Shown one piece after another: positions 53,760-64,000 of a stretch of DNA of 64,000 bases. The notes under the pieces are model-generated. The model saw nothing but the letters and a program-made list of their open reading frames with translations, made no database searches and had not been told where the DNA came from. The DNA is taken from contig OW804094.1 of the NCBI GenBank assembly GCA_942159475.1, positions 22,605,323 through 22,669,322 on the forward strand, in the 5' to 3' direction. Source of the stretch: Sthenelais limicola (Eukaryota; Annelida; Polychaeta; Phyllodocida; Sigalionidae). Each line of letters starts with the position of its first letter. Within the stretch, counting starts at the first letter, position 1. Position numbers and translations under genes: made by a program.

Positions 53760-56700
53760 GGTGACAAAACCCATTTCCAATAATTGTTCACTCATTTCCA
53801 ACCATTCCTAGGACTTGTCAAACAAAAACAGTTTTTCAATCAATATCAGTGTCTCTACAAGGCATTTTGAGTTATTAATTTATTCCAAGAGTTAAATTTG
53901 TTGTCATTCCCAATATTTACTGAAATGGTTGACTGTATGTGGAGCAATGTGCAGGTTGGGGATTAACTAATTAAAGTACTAATTTGTCTCTTAATAATTT
54001 AATTTGTATAGTTACATATTATTTGACCTATTACTGCCGACCCTGTCATAAAGGATAAAGATAGTTTATGATTGTTTTTGTCACGTTCTCACTTCTTACA
54101 TGTCTGAGAGTAAGTACAATCATCCCTGACCATTTCCAATCATTTCCTACCATTTAAGTGACTTTGTAAAAACTGATTTCAAGCCATGTCTCTACGATGG
54201 CAAGTGTCTCTACAACGCATTTTGAGTTATTGATTTGCTCCATGAGTAAATATTATTTATGATTGTTTTTGCCATGTAGTCACTTCTGCCATGTCTGAGG
54301 TGGAGCAAAACCATTCCTGACCATTTCCAATCATTTCCTACCATTTAAGAGACATTGTAAAAACTGTTTCCCAGACAATGTCTCTACGATGGGATGTCTC
54401 TACAACGCATTTTGAGTTATTGATTGGCTCCAGGAATGAATATTGTTTATGATTGTTTTTGTCATATGTTTACATCTGACATGTCTGAGGTTGGGCAAAA
54501 CCATTCCTGACCATTTCCCACCATTTCAGAGACATTGTAAAAGATGTTTCCATGCCAATGTCTCTACGATGGCAAGTGTCTCTACAACGCATTTTGAGTT
54601 ATTGATTGATTCTAATAGTTAAAATTGATTGTCACTCCCAATATTTGCTGAAATGGTTGGCTGCCTGTGGGGTAGTGTGCAAGTCAGGAATAAGCTCATT
54701 TTAAAGCTAATTTGTCTCTCAAAAGTGAAATCTAAATATAGAAATATTAATTGACCTATTAAAGCTGACTCTCTCATAACACATAAATATGCTTTATGAC
54801 TCTGTTAGTCATGGAATCACTGTTTACATGTCTGAGAGTGAGCACAACCATTTATGACTATTTCCAATCATTTCTAACCATTTCAAAGACATGTCAATAA
54901 CTCATTCCCAGGAAATGTCTCTACGATGGCATGTGTCTCTACAACGCATTTTGAATTATTGATTGATTCCAAGAGTTAAAATTGATTGTCACTTCCAAAA
55001 TTTTGTGAAATGGTTGACTGCCTGTGGGGATTAGTGTGCAGATCAGGAATTAGCTCATTTTAAAGCTAATTTGTCTCCCAATAATAGAATTTGTATATTG
55101 ACAAATTAATTGACCTTTCCTTGCTGACCCTGTCATAACAAATAAATATGGTTTATGATATATTAGGTCATGGAATCCCTTCTGACATGTCTGAGAGTGA
55201 GCACAATCATTTCTGACCATTTCCAATCATTTTCAACCATTTCAGAGACATGTTAATAACTAATTTCCAGACAATGTCTCTACGATGGCAAGTGTCTCTA
55301 CAACGCATTTTGGGATATTGATTGATTCCAAGAGTGAAAATTGATTGTCACTTCCGAAATTTTGTGAAATGGATGACTGCCTGTGGGGTAGTGTGCAGAT
55401 CAGGAATTAGCTCATTTTAAAGCTAATTTGTCTCCCAATAATAGAATTTGTATATTGACAAATTAATTTACCTTTCCTTGCTGACCCTGTCATAACAAAT
55501 AAAAATGGTTTATGATATATTAGGTCATGGAATCCCTTCTGACATGTCTGAGAGTGAGCACAATCATTTCTGACCATTTCCAATCATTTTCAACCATTTC
55601 AGAGACATGTTAATAACTCATTTCCAGACAATGTCTCTACGATGGCAAGTGTCTCTACAACGCATTTTGAGTAATTGATTAATTCCTAGAGTTCCAATTG
55701 ATTTTCACCCCCAATATTTTGTAAAATGGTTGACTGCATGTGGGGTAGTGTGCAAATCAGGAATTAACTCATTTCAATGCTAATTTATCCACCTAAAATG
55801 AAATCTAAATATTGAAATATTAATTGACCTATTAAAGCTGACCCTCTCATGAAAACTAAATATTCTTTATGACTCTTTTAGTCATGGAATCACTGTTTAC
55901 ATGTCTAAGAGTGAGCACAACCGATTCTGACCATTTCCAATCATTTTCAACCATTTCAGAGACATGTCAATAGCTCATTCCCAGGTAATGTCTCTACGAT
56001 GGCAAGTGTCTCTACAACGCATTTTGAGTAATTGATTGATTCCTAGAGTTCAAATTGATTTTCACTCCCAATATTTTGTAAAATGGTTGACTGTATGTGG
56101 GGTAGTGTGCAGATCCGGAATTAGCTCATTTCAATGCTAATTTGTCTCTCAAAAATGAAATCTAAATATTGAAATATTAATTGACCTATTAAAGCTGACT
56201 CTCTCATAACAACTAAATATGCTTTATGACTCTTTTAGTCATGGAATCACTGTTTACATGTCTGAGAGTGAGCAGAACCAATTCTGACCATTTCAAATCA
56301 TTTTCAACCATTTCATAGACATGTCAATAACTCATTCCTAGGCAATGTCTCTACGATGGCATGTGTCTCTACAACGCATTTTGGGATATTGATTGAATAC
56401 AAGACTTAAAATTGACTTTCACTCACAAAATTTTGTAAAATGGTTGACTGCATGTGGGGTAGTGTGCATGTTTGGAATTAGCTCATTTCAATGCTAATTC
56501 ATCTCCAAATAATGAATTTCTCATATTGATATTTTAATTGACCTTTTATGGCTGACCCTGTCATAACAAAAAAAATATGGTTTATGGTTTATTTTCACAT
56601 GGAATCCATCCTGACATGTCTGAGAGTGAGCACAACCATATCTATCCATTTCCAATCATTCTCAACCATTTCAGAGACATGTCAAAAACCCATTCCCAGA

Positions 56701-58130
56701 CAATGTCTCTACGATGGCAAGTGTCTCTACAACGCATTTTTGGTTATTGATTAATTCATAGAGTTATAATTGATTTTCAATCCCAAAATTTCATGAAATG
56801 GTTTATTGCATGTGGGGTAGTGTGCAGGTCAGGAATTAGCTCATTTCAATGCTTATTTGTTTCCCAATAAGGAAATTTGCATATCAAAATATCAATTGAC
56901 CTAATATTGCTGACCCTGTCACAATGAATAAACATGGTTCATGACATTTTTTGTCATAGTAACACTTTGTAAATGTCTAAGAGTGAGCACAATCATTTCT
57001 GACTCATTCCAATCATTTCCAACCATTTCAGAGACATTTTCACATTTGATTCCCAGGCAATGTCTCTACGATGGCAAGTGTCTCTACAACGCATTTTTCG
57101 TTATTGATTAATTCATAGAGTTATAATTGATTTTCAATCCCAAAATTTCATGAAATGGTTTATTGCATGTGGGGTAGTGTGCAGGTCAGGAATTAGCTCA
57201 TTTCAATGCTTATTTGTCTCCCAATAAGTTAATTTGCATATCAAAATATCAATTGACCTAATATTGCTGACCCTGTCACAATGAATAAACATGGTTCATG
57301 ACATTTTTTGTCATAGTAACACTTGGTACATGTCTGAGAATAAGCACAATCATTTCTGACTGATTCCAATCATTTTCAACCATTTTAGAGACATTTTCAA
57401 ATCTGATTCCCAGGCAATGTCTCTACGATGGCAAGTGTCTCTACAACGCATTTTTGGTTATTGATTAATTCATAGAGTTAAAATTGATTTTCTTTCCCAA
57501 AATTCCATGAAATGGTTTATTGCATGTGGGGTAGTGTGCACCTCAGGAATTAGCTCATTTCAATGCTTATTTGTCTCCCAATAAAGAAATTTGCATATCA
57601 AAATATCAATTGACCTATTATTACTGACCCTGTCACAATGAATAAACATGGTTCATGACATTTTTTGTCATAGTAACGCTTCATACATGTCTGAGAGTGA
57701 GCACAATCATTTCTGACCATTTCCAATCATTTTCAATCGTTTCAGAGACATGTCAATAACTCATTCCCAGGCAATGTCTCTACGATGGCAAGTGTCTCTA
57801 CAACGCATTTTGAATTATTGATTAATTCCAAGAGTTAAAATTGATTTTAATTTCCAAAATGTTGTGAAATAATTTATTGCATATTGGGTAATGTGCAAAT
57901 CAGGAATTAGTTCATTTCAATGGTAATTTGTCTCCCAAAAAGGAAATTAGAATATTGGAATATTAATTGACCCATTATAACTGACCCTGTTATAACACAT
58001 AAATATCCTTTATGATTCTTTTTGTTACTGAATCGCTTTTTACATGTTTGAGAGTGACCACAACCATTTCTGACCATTTCCAATCATTTTTAACCATTAC
58101 AAAGACGTTTTCCTATGCTTAGCTATGCTT
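53760..58130. repeat. 357-bp satellite array, about twelve units
   Basis: TGTCTCTACGATGG starts near 54187, 54379, 54559, 54915, 55274, 55631, 55989, 56346, 56703, 57061, 57419 and 57774. The later spacings are 355-359 bp, while the first two are 192 and 180 bp (half-length units lacking the middle). Each unit carries TGTCTCTACGATGGCAAG directly followed by TGTCTCTACAACGCATTTT, then GAAATGGTT-x-ACTGC, AGGAATTAGCTCATTT and TGACCATTTCCAATCATTT. Neighbouring units are most alike, as expected of local amplification. No coding potential. Confidence 0.95.
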
Positions 58131-58144
58131 TACATCTGTCCTTG

Positions 58145-58220
58145 AAAATGTCTCTACAACGCAGTGTCTCTACAACGCACAATGTCTCTACAACGCATGC
58201 TGTGTCTCTACAACGCAACA
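58145..58220. repeat. Four-copy TGTCTCTACAACGCA cluster
   Basis: TGTCTCTACAACGCA is repeated four times with 2-5-bp spacers, at the right-hand edge of the satellite. Same motif as in each satellite unit. Confidence 0.9.
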
Positions 58221-59799
58221 TTTTTATTTCGTTAATAACTCCTATGGCAATTATCCTATCACCACAATCTTTGGGGTATTGAAGGACCATGGTAATACCT
58301 TTAGTTTAAATGCAGAAACATGGTCATCAGCAACATTTCGATCTTGTTATTAAAAACAAATCAAGGTCTAATTACTTTGAGCTAAAAACGAAAAATAAAT
58401 ACAAAGTTCAACTGCTCCTGGTACAAAACAGGGACGTCCTACATTCTTTATTTTTGGGGATCACACAGATACATATGTCTACTTTTGGGAAATATATGAG
58501 AGTCATTGGTTAATGAAAATCATTTGGGTTAATGAGGGGTAATTAAGCTCCAAGGTAGGGTGAGCGTCGTAGAGACATTGATTTTGAGAATAAAGTTTGG
58601 AAAGACGTAACTCAGTGGTATTTTCTTCAAACCCTTGCAAAAATGAGATTCAATAGGCCCAACCTGCGTACTTTAGGCCTGTAAAAGGCGGATTGATTCT
58701 GACAATTTTTGTCTAATGGCCCTGAGTGTATGAAATGTAGTCCGTTCGCTGGCCCTGGTCATATAGAATATCATTTTGAGAATAGGAAGACAGATAGAAT
58801 TGTATGTAGAGCGACCACGACTCTATTTCTAGATGGTACTAATAGTCAGGTGCCTTAAGGGAAAAACCGTTATTTTTTGGATAAAAGTATCAAATTTGGT
58901 ACACATGTAGGCAAGCATATACCTTTGAATATTTTTCCTTGCAACAAGAATTAAAATCACTGGAACACCAATTTTTGACATTTTTTTCAAAATGGCTACC
59001 AAAATAGTCCAGTTGCCAATCTGGGATTTTGGGGCCGAGCATGTTTTATGGTATGTATGATGTTTTATGGTGGATTCTGGTAGTATAACATGTCCTGAGC
59101 AAGAATAAGCCAGGTGCCACTTTGGAACTCTTGGGGATAAGCTTTTATGGGCCAAAAACAAAATTGCTGCTGACTGAATATGTCGCCAATTATAGATAAC
59201 CCATAACTTCCTTATTATTGGTGCTAGAAACTTGATCTTGGTGTCTACACCTATGTTTTCAGGGTGTAGAAAGTCAATAATGTGCCAAGATTACCTGTAT
59301 CCATACTAGAAATTATTCAATTTGAACCTGGGATAAAAATATTGTGGGAAAAATGTGTAATGATTTCAACAATTGTTATTGTTCTTATTATGAGCACATA
59401 TGGATACTCATCACAGATTATAAAAAATGCATCTACCATATTTAATTCCTTTAACACATTAATTTGTGGTGCTTAATTTTTATAGTATTTATCCAATATG
59501 GCTGCCAAAACTACAATTACAGAAGCATTTTGATCATTGTGGTGAGTGCAAGTATAAGCCTGAGACAAAACCCCAGTTTTCACATAAAGGTATCATGGTC
59601 TTCTTAATACATTACTCCTGAAATGCCTTGTAGGGTTTTCAAAGTACCTAACCAATTCAACCTTGAGACAGTCAAGTCCTGCATGGGTTTTAAGTTACTT
59701 TTTCACATCTGCAGCGACAGAGTTCTTTACATCGTAGGCTGTATGTCTTCCCACAAATGCAGGATACATATCCACAGTCTGAATTGTAGCTGCATTTCA

Positions 59800-60600
59800 T
59801 CAGCTGAGTTCAGACCTGGGACAGTGATAGTTGCAGTGGCCAAGGGCAAAGAGGAAAAGCATAAGTGCCTGCAAGGATTCTACTGACAGTTGTAGGTTTC
59901 TGTCCTTATGTTCTTTGATGAACACCAGTTCTGCTGGATGAGATCTCAGAATTGGAATGTGGCTCTGTTGTCTGCAACTTACAAAGTCATCAGCTTGATT
60001 ATTTCTAGATGCGAAGACAACCATCTGCAATTTTGACAATGTCAGGTCAGTGACTTGATGGATATGGCAGGTCTTTGTAATATCGGTTGCTTTCAGACAG
60101 GAGTCAGCAGTACCAAATGTGGCTAGATTTGCATCTATAATAGCAGCTGTCCAGCCAGATTGTTCAAGTAGGTCACCAAGACAATTCCACAAATGTTTCT
60201 CCAGGTGTAGCCCCCAGAAATGATAATAAGTTTGTCTTTGCCATACAGATCCAGCCAGTTCCATTGAATGTATTTGCTGATAGCAAAGTTGGGCACAATC
60301 ACAATCAAGAAGAGGAATCTGTTCTAGGTTTAGATAGTTTGTGGTTTCTTTAAGAATATCTAATTTAAGAATATCTAAAACAAAAAAATGAGTTATCTAA
60401 TCCATGCTTGATCATAGCTGGTGAGTTTGCCTTTTCAAAATAAAGTGGTAACATTACTATCATAGAAGGTGAATCAGAAGTTTGAGGCTGGGTTGATGCC
60501 TGGTAAGCTGCCCACGATATTGCCAGACCATTCTCTAGTTCTGTCACTGATAGCAGTGCCATCTCCTGTTCAACCCAGCAATTTTCTTTCATTATCTCAG
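59800..60600 (-). pseudogene. Relic of a transposon-associated protein of unknown function
   Basis: Two minus-strand frames (60,592-60,365 and 60,264-59,800) look like parts of one protein, interrupted at 60,265-60,364. Segments such as QSGWTAAIIDANLATFGTAD then SCLKATDITKTCHIHQVTDL, and RNLQLSVESLQALMLFLFAL then GHCNYH, remind me of a large family of uncharacterised multicopy proteins in corals, molluscs and other aquatic invertebrates. That link is from memory and untested. No catalytic motif is recognisable, and the lack of a full frame makes it a pseudogene. Confidence 0.5.
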
Positions 60601-60977
60601 TTTTACTATTTAGTCAAATTTGTAGAAACTGAATAAGCCTTATACCAGTTCCATGGAAGGACACTTGTGCTGTGGTTGAGGAATAGTTATGGTCTATGCT
60701 ATCCAATGCTCCAGCTACAAAGTATATCATTCTTCAGACTAAAAGGGCACACAATTTTATCTATCTCAAACTGGTTGCTATAATAATGTATTCCACTCAA
60801 CATGCATTAGTGGAGTTCCTGACTAATGCAAAATTCGATTTTCACTTCAAGTTTGAGCAAAAGTTTAGTTTTATGGTATCAAATGACAGCTTAGGGGCTA
60901 GATACCCACTCCCTCCGGCTGGACAATAAGTATCAATATTATTTCGTCCCTTGATCCCAAACTTAATGACACCAGAT

Positions 60978-61740
60978 TAAACATGTATTCCCAAAGTTAT
61001 AACAGTTTAAACATTTCCGCCTTATCTGTAATAATAGATCAGTCCCCCATCCCCAGGAGGAAATAGGGGGTCCAGAGCCCCCCCCCCACCATAATATTAC
61101 TAGCAAATATATTATAATGTGGCATCATTACAATTACAATAACACAATATAAGTTCAAATTAACCCATTGAGGTCAATGGGTTAAACATGTATTCCCAAA
61201 GTTATAACAGTTTAAACATTTCCGCCTTATCTGTAATAATAGATCAGTCCCCCATCCCCAGGAGGAAATAGGGGGTCCAGAGCCCCCCCCCACCATAATA
61301 TTACTAGCAAATATATTATAATGTGGCATCATTACAATTACAATAACACAATATAAGTTCAAATTAATTATTACCAATGTTCTAATAGTTTGACCATTTA
61401 CACTTTACCTGTTGAGGTGGGTTGAGCCCCCTCCCCAAAACTGAGGGTACCTATGAACCCACCTAGCTAAACAATACTGTGGTTCTGTCTCTTTATTTCA
61501 AAAGTGATGACACCAGTTATGCTCAGATCAGACATTTATTCCAGAAGTTAAAACAGTTTAAACATTTCTGGTCTATCTGTGATAATGGATCAGTCCCCCA
61601 TCCCCAGGAAATAGGGGGTCCACAAACCTGCCCCCCCCCCCCCCCCCCGGGCCCTTACCAAAGTGTTACATGCAAATATATTATATGGTGGCTTCATTGA
61701 AAATATAATCACACAAAAATTGTTCAAGTAGATTATTATT
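60978..61740. repeat. 204-bp tandem duplication with diverged further copies
   Basis: The block starting TTAAACATGTATTCCCAAAG at 60,978 is repeated almost identically at 61,182, including ATCAGTCCCCCATCCCCAGG and the C-run before ACCATAATATTACTAGC. More diverged versions begin near 61,540 (GTTAAAACAGTTTAAACATT) and 61,910. Confidence 0.9.
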
Positions 61741-61998
61741 ATCAATGTTCTATAGTACTTAGAATATTTACACCTTACCTGATGAGGTGTGTTGAGCTCC
61801 CTCCCCCCCCCCCAAATTAAGGGGTCCAGCCCCCCTAGCTAAAGAATACTTACTATATGGTTGTGTCTCTTCATTCCAAAATTAATGACAACAATTATGT
61901 TCAGATCAGACTAGTATTTAAAAAGTCATAACATTTTCTTTTAATTATTGAAAGTGGGGTTAGCCCCCTATAATAATAGCCCCTCAGAGACCCCCCGC

Positions 61999-62024
61999 GC
62001 CCCCCCCCCCCCCCCCCCCCCCCC
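61999..62024. repeat. Poly(C) tract
   Basis: A run of about 26 C with a flanking CCCCCCGCGCC. A second C-run is at about 61,630-61,648. Lengths at such tracts are prone to sequencing error. Confidence 0.85.
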
Positions 62025-62337
62025 GTCAGATGAAGGGTGGACACTTGGACCAAAATTGTTATTTAGACCCTAAGCTTTCATTTGATACCAAAACCAACAC
62101 TTTTAGACAAATCTGAAGTGACTGTCACTCCATGCACCTTATTTATATATATGGTCATATTCTGCATTTGGTCAGCCATCTTGAAAAATGGCCGAATGAA
62201 GGTGTTCCAGTGGGTTTTTTTCTTGTTGCAAGGGAAAATATTGAAAGGCATACCCTTGTCTACATGTGTACCAAATTTGGCACTTTTATCCACAAAATAA
62301 CGGTTTCATGTTTTTTTGACCTTAAGGCACCTGACTA

Positions 62338-63028
62338 TAAATAATTATTCAAAATATGAGGCCCTGGCCCATGGACTAATGCTAGCTGTAGCTTAAATTC
62401 CCTAGAGATTGCAAGCCAATCAGAACCTCCCTAACAAATGACATCATCATGAAGAGTTTTGTTAATTGTCATGTGACACAGACACATGACCCCTATCATC
62501 ACTAGTAGAGAGGCCGCCAGGCGGCATGTCCATTGATCTGTCAACCAATCAGAGCAGGCCATTTGGTGGCTATGGGGCAGCTAGCAGATCGAGGCTCCCT
62601 CTGGTGTGCGCGACGGTCATTAATCCATGTCAGAACAAGGCTGGTTGTTAATGTGTGCTTAGTTGACGGCAGGTAGTGCTAAAATTAGCTTAAATTTAAG
62701 TGGTCTAGTGAAACAGCCCTCTGGTTTCACTCTTTTTTTGTTTTTTAAAGATTTTATTTATGAATCAGATCCCCATTAGGAGTTTTTTTCGTCTGCCCCA
62801 AACATTTGATATATACAGAGGGAGGAGATCATTCCAATTCAGCTGTACATGAGGTCTATTGAGACGAGATAGGTTTTCATATGTAACTTCATGTTATTAT
62901 ATACATAGTGATATGCGTCAACTAGCTAGTAGAGGTTGATTTACATCACTCACTTGCCACTCAGACTGCTATAGCCGAGTGTTGTCGGTGACTTAGGAAT
63001 GTAAGTGAGAGTATAAGAGATAAGGAAT
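62338..63028. other. Intergenic stretch with no recognisable gene
   Basis: No coding frame of note. GGCCGCCAGGCGGC at 62,512-62,525 is a perfect short palindrome in an otherwise AT-rich region. Confidence 0.5.
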
Positions 63029-63276
63029 ATACGGGTCAGATTTTCAGAAAAAGTACAATTGGCAGCTATACGGTACACATTTAGTAAATTCTCCTAAATT
63101 AGGCTCAAAATGAAGAATACCAGGTATATCTGAGTATATTTGGTATCGCATTGATTTAAAGTATCAGTTCTGTTATGTTAAACTGTATTTCGAATCTCAT
63201 TCTTGTCTTAAATGTGGGTAATTTGGGAGGATTGGTGAAGGCGAATCGTACATTTTCTGAAAATCTTACCCATATA
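63029..63276. mobile_element. Rep-A MITE, copy 11
   Basis: Starts ATACGGGTCAGATTTTCAGA and ends CTGAAAATCTTACCCATAT. Slightly diverged interior with AAGAATACCAGGTATATCTG, close to copy 5. Confidence 0.85.
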
Positions 63277-63429
63277 TAAATATCTCTATTTGCCAGATCA
63301 ATCACTTGCCACTTCACCATTTTAAAGATCATACTCATTGCTATTATATATGAAATTCATATGATTCCCACTCTTTGAACCAAGTGTTTAAGTCAGTCAC
63401 TCGGATTTAAACGAGAAGTATTGTACACT

Positions 63430-63837
63430 GTGATGTGTTTCAGGAAAATGAGCCACAAGTCGCAAAATTGATATTTTTCAAAGTGATTTATTCACAAGAT
63501 CTCTTTATTAAAACGTTCTAATTCTGATAGAGTTTAGCACTTGTAGTCATATAAATCTATGTACCCAATTTTAGGACATTGTATTAAATATATTCTTGCG
63601 TTTTGAAGGACTTCGTGTGGAGTATTTCTAATTACTTTACTGGACATTATACCCACCAAGAAACATTGCAAACTTTTCTTTTCAAAGAAATATCAAACTA
63701 AAAATATAGAAATACATATTAGGTTTCCTAGTGTTTACTATCATTGGAATCAGCCTGATCTCCTCTTTTCAAATATGGTGATATCTCAAAATCCATAAAT
63801 TGCGATTTATGACTCAATTTCCGAAAACGGATCACAT
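63430..63837. mobile_element. Rep-B MITE, copy 6
   Basis: Starts TGTGATGTGTTTCAGGAAAA and ends TTATGACTCAATTTCCGAAA then ACGGATCACAT. Full length (about 408 bp). Confidence 0.85.
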
Positions 63838-64000
63838 TTATAACTATCTGCTAGAATATGGCTAGAAGCAACGGGAAGTTAATCAATATCATTCAATTGA
63901 TATCTAAATGAAATGAAGACAAGAGATATAAATTTGTAATACCCAACTTTAATGTTCGTGCTAATGATTAAATTCATCATAAATATCGACTGCCTTTTAA

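Larger units (their letters stand above)
48919..58764. mobile_element. Candidate 9.8-kb non-autonomous element framed by 30-bp inverted repeats
   Basis: The left end ATATGGCCAAGGTCAGCGAA then CGGACTACAT (48,919-48,948) and the inverse of the right end (58,735-58,764) agree at 27 of 30 positions. The motif TGTCTCTACRACGC is found throughout and almost only between them: near both ends (49,121; 49,480; 58,150-58,215; 58,567 inverted), in a palindromic cluster at 50,135 and in every unit of the satellite at 53.8-58.1 kb. Possible TA duplication at both ends. No transposase is visible. Smaller elements and repeats lie inside. The unit may instead be a satellite locus with coincidental flanks. Confidence 0.5.
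58843..62337. mobile_element. Decayed 3.5-kb DNA transposon with about 150-bp terminal inverted repeats
   Basis: The left end TAGTCAGGTGCCTTAAGG, with GGATAAAAGTATCAAATTTG and GTACACATGTAGGCAAG, reappears inverted at the right end (CTTAAGGCACCTGACTA, GTCTACATGTGTACCAAATT). Similarity extends about 150 bp and includes CCTTGCAACAAGAA and a final AAAATGGCT/AAGATGGCT. TAA flanks both ends (58,840-58,842 and 62,338-62,340), pointing to a 3-bp TWA duplication as in PIF/Harbinger. Inside are a degraded minus-strand coding relic and a GC-skewed tandem repeat. Confidence 0.7.

Noticed and set aside
52080..58220. CRISPR-like array of short regular repeats
   Set aside because: The 15-bp units are contiguous without unique spacers and the 357-bp units are ordinary satellite; the host is a eukaryote.
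1..64000. tRNA, rRNA or other structured RNA genes
   Set aside because: I looked for tRNA box A/B patterns and rRNA-like blocks and saw none convincing; a covariance-model scan would be needed to exclude small RNAs.

Overview
The window is nuclear DNA of an animal, almost certainly an aquatic invertebrate. It is AT-rich, its genes have several exons with GT-AG introns of about 0.4-5 kb, and it is packed with DNA transposons, MITEs (miniature inverted-repeat transposable elements), LINE (non-LTR retrotransposon) fragments and satellites. The two host genes are clear orthologues of human genes. The transposon repertoire (ISL2EU with a YqaJ partner, TTAA- and TAA-flanked MITEs) is typical of marine invertebrates, but the phylum cannot be fixed from this sequence.

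Layout: 0.1-1.3 kb is a pyrimidine-rich minisatellite and 1.6-2.2 kb a dead LINE tail. 2.3-8.9 kb is non-coding with a few MITEs. 8,929-23,933 (+) is a complete eight-exon BSDC1 gene (447 aa) whose introns are full of MITEs, two of them ending within 20 bp of a splice acceptor. 23.9-29.7 kb is non-coding and repeat-rich. 29,708-34,416 is an apparently complete ISL2EU-type DNA transposon (12-bp inverted repeats, AT target duplication). It has two intact spliced genes on opposite strands, a SWIM-zinc-finger/YqaJ nuclease (498 aa) and a THAP/DDE transposase (521 aa), and their 3' exons are interlocked. 46,306-35,477 (-) is a complete eight-exon arylsulfatase B gene (527 aa), with a LINE-interrupted MITE among its intronic repeats. 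48.9-58.8 kb is satellite-dominated and framed by a 30-bp inverted repeat: it holds a 15-bp minisatellite, a roughly 357-bp satellite and many copies of the motif TGTCTCTACRACGCA, and may be one large non-autonomous element. 58,843-62,337 is a decayed 3.5-kb transposon with long terminal inverted repeats, a TAA duplication and a coding relic. The last 1.7 kb holds two more MITEs.

The host genes are unrelated in function: BSDC1 is a BSD-domain protein of poorly known role, and ARSB is a lysosomal enzyme of glycosaminoglycan breakdown. The most unusual system is the ISL2EU element: transposase and nuclease mRNAs must be spliced from opposite strands of the same DNA, each gene keeping its last coding exon inside the other's intron. 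All exon boundaries were worked out by hand from reading frame and splice consensus, and every gene closes in frame.
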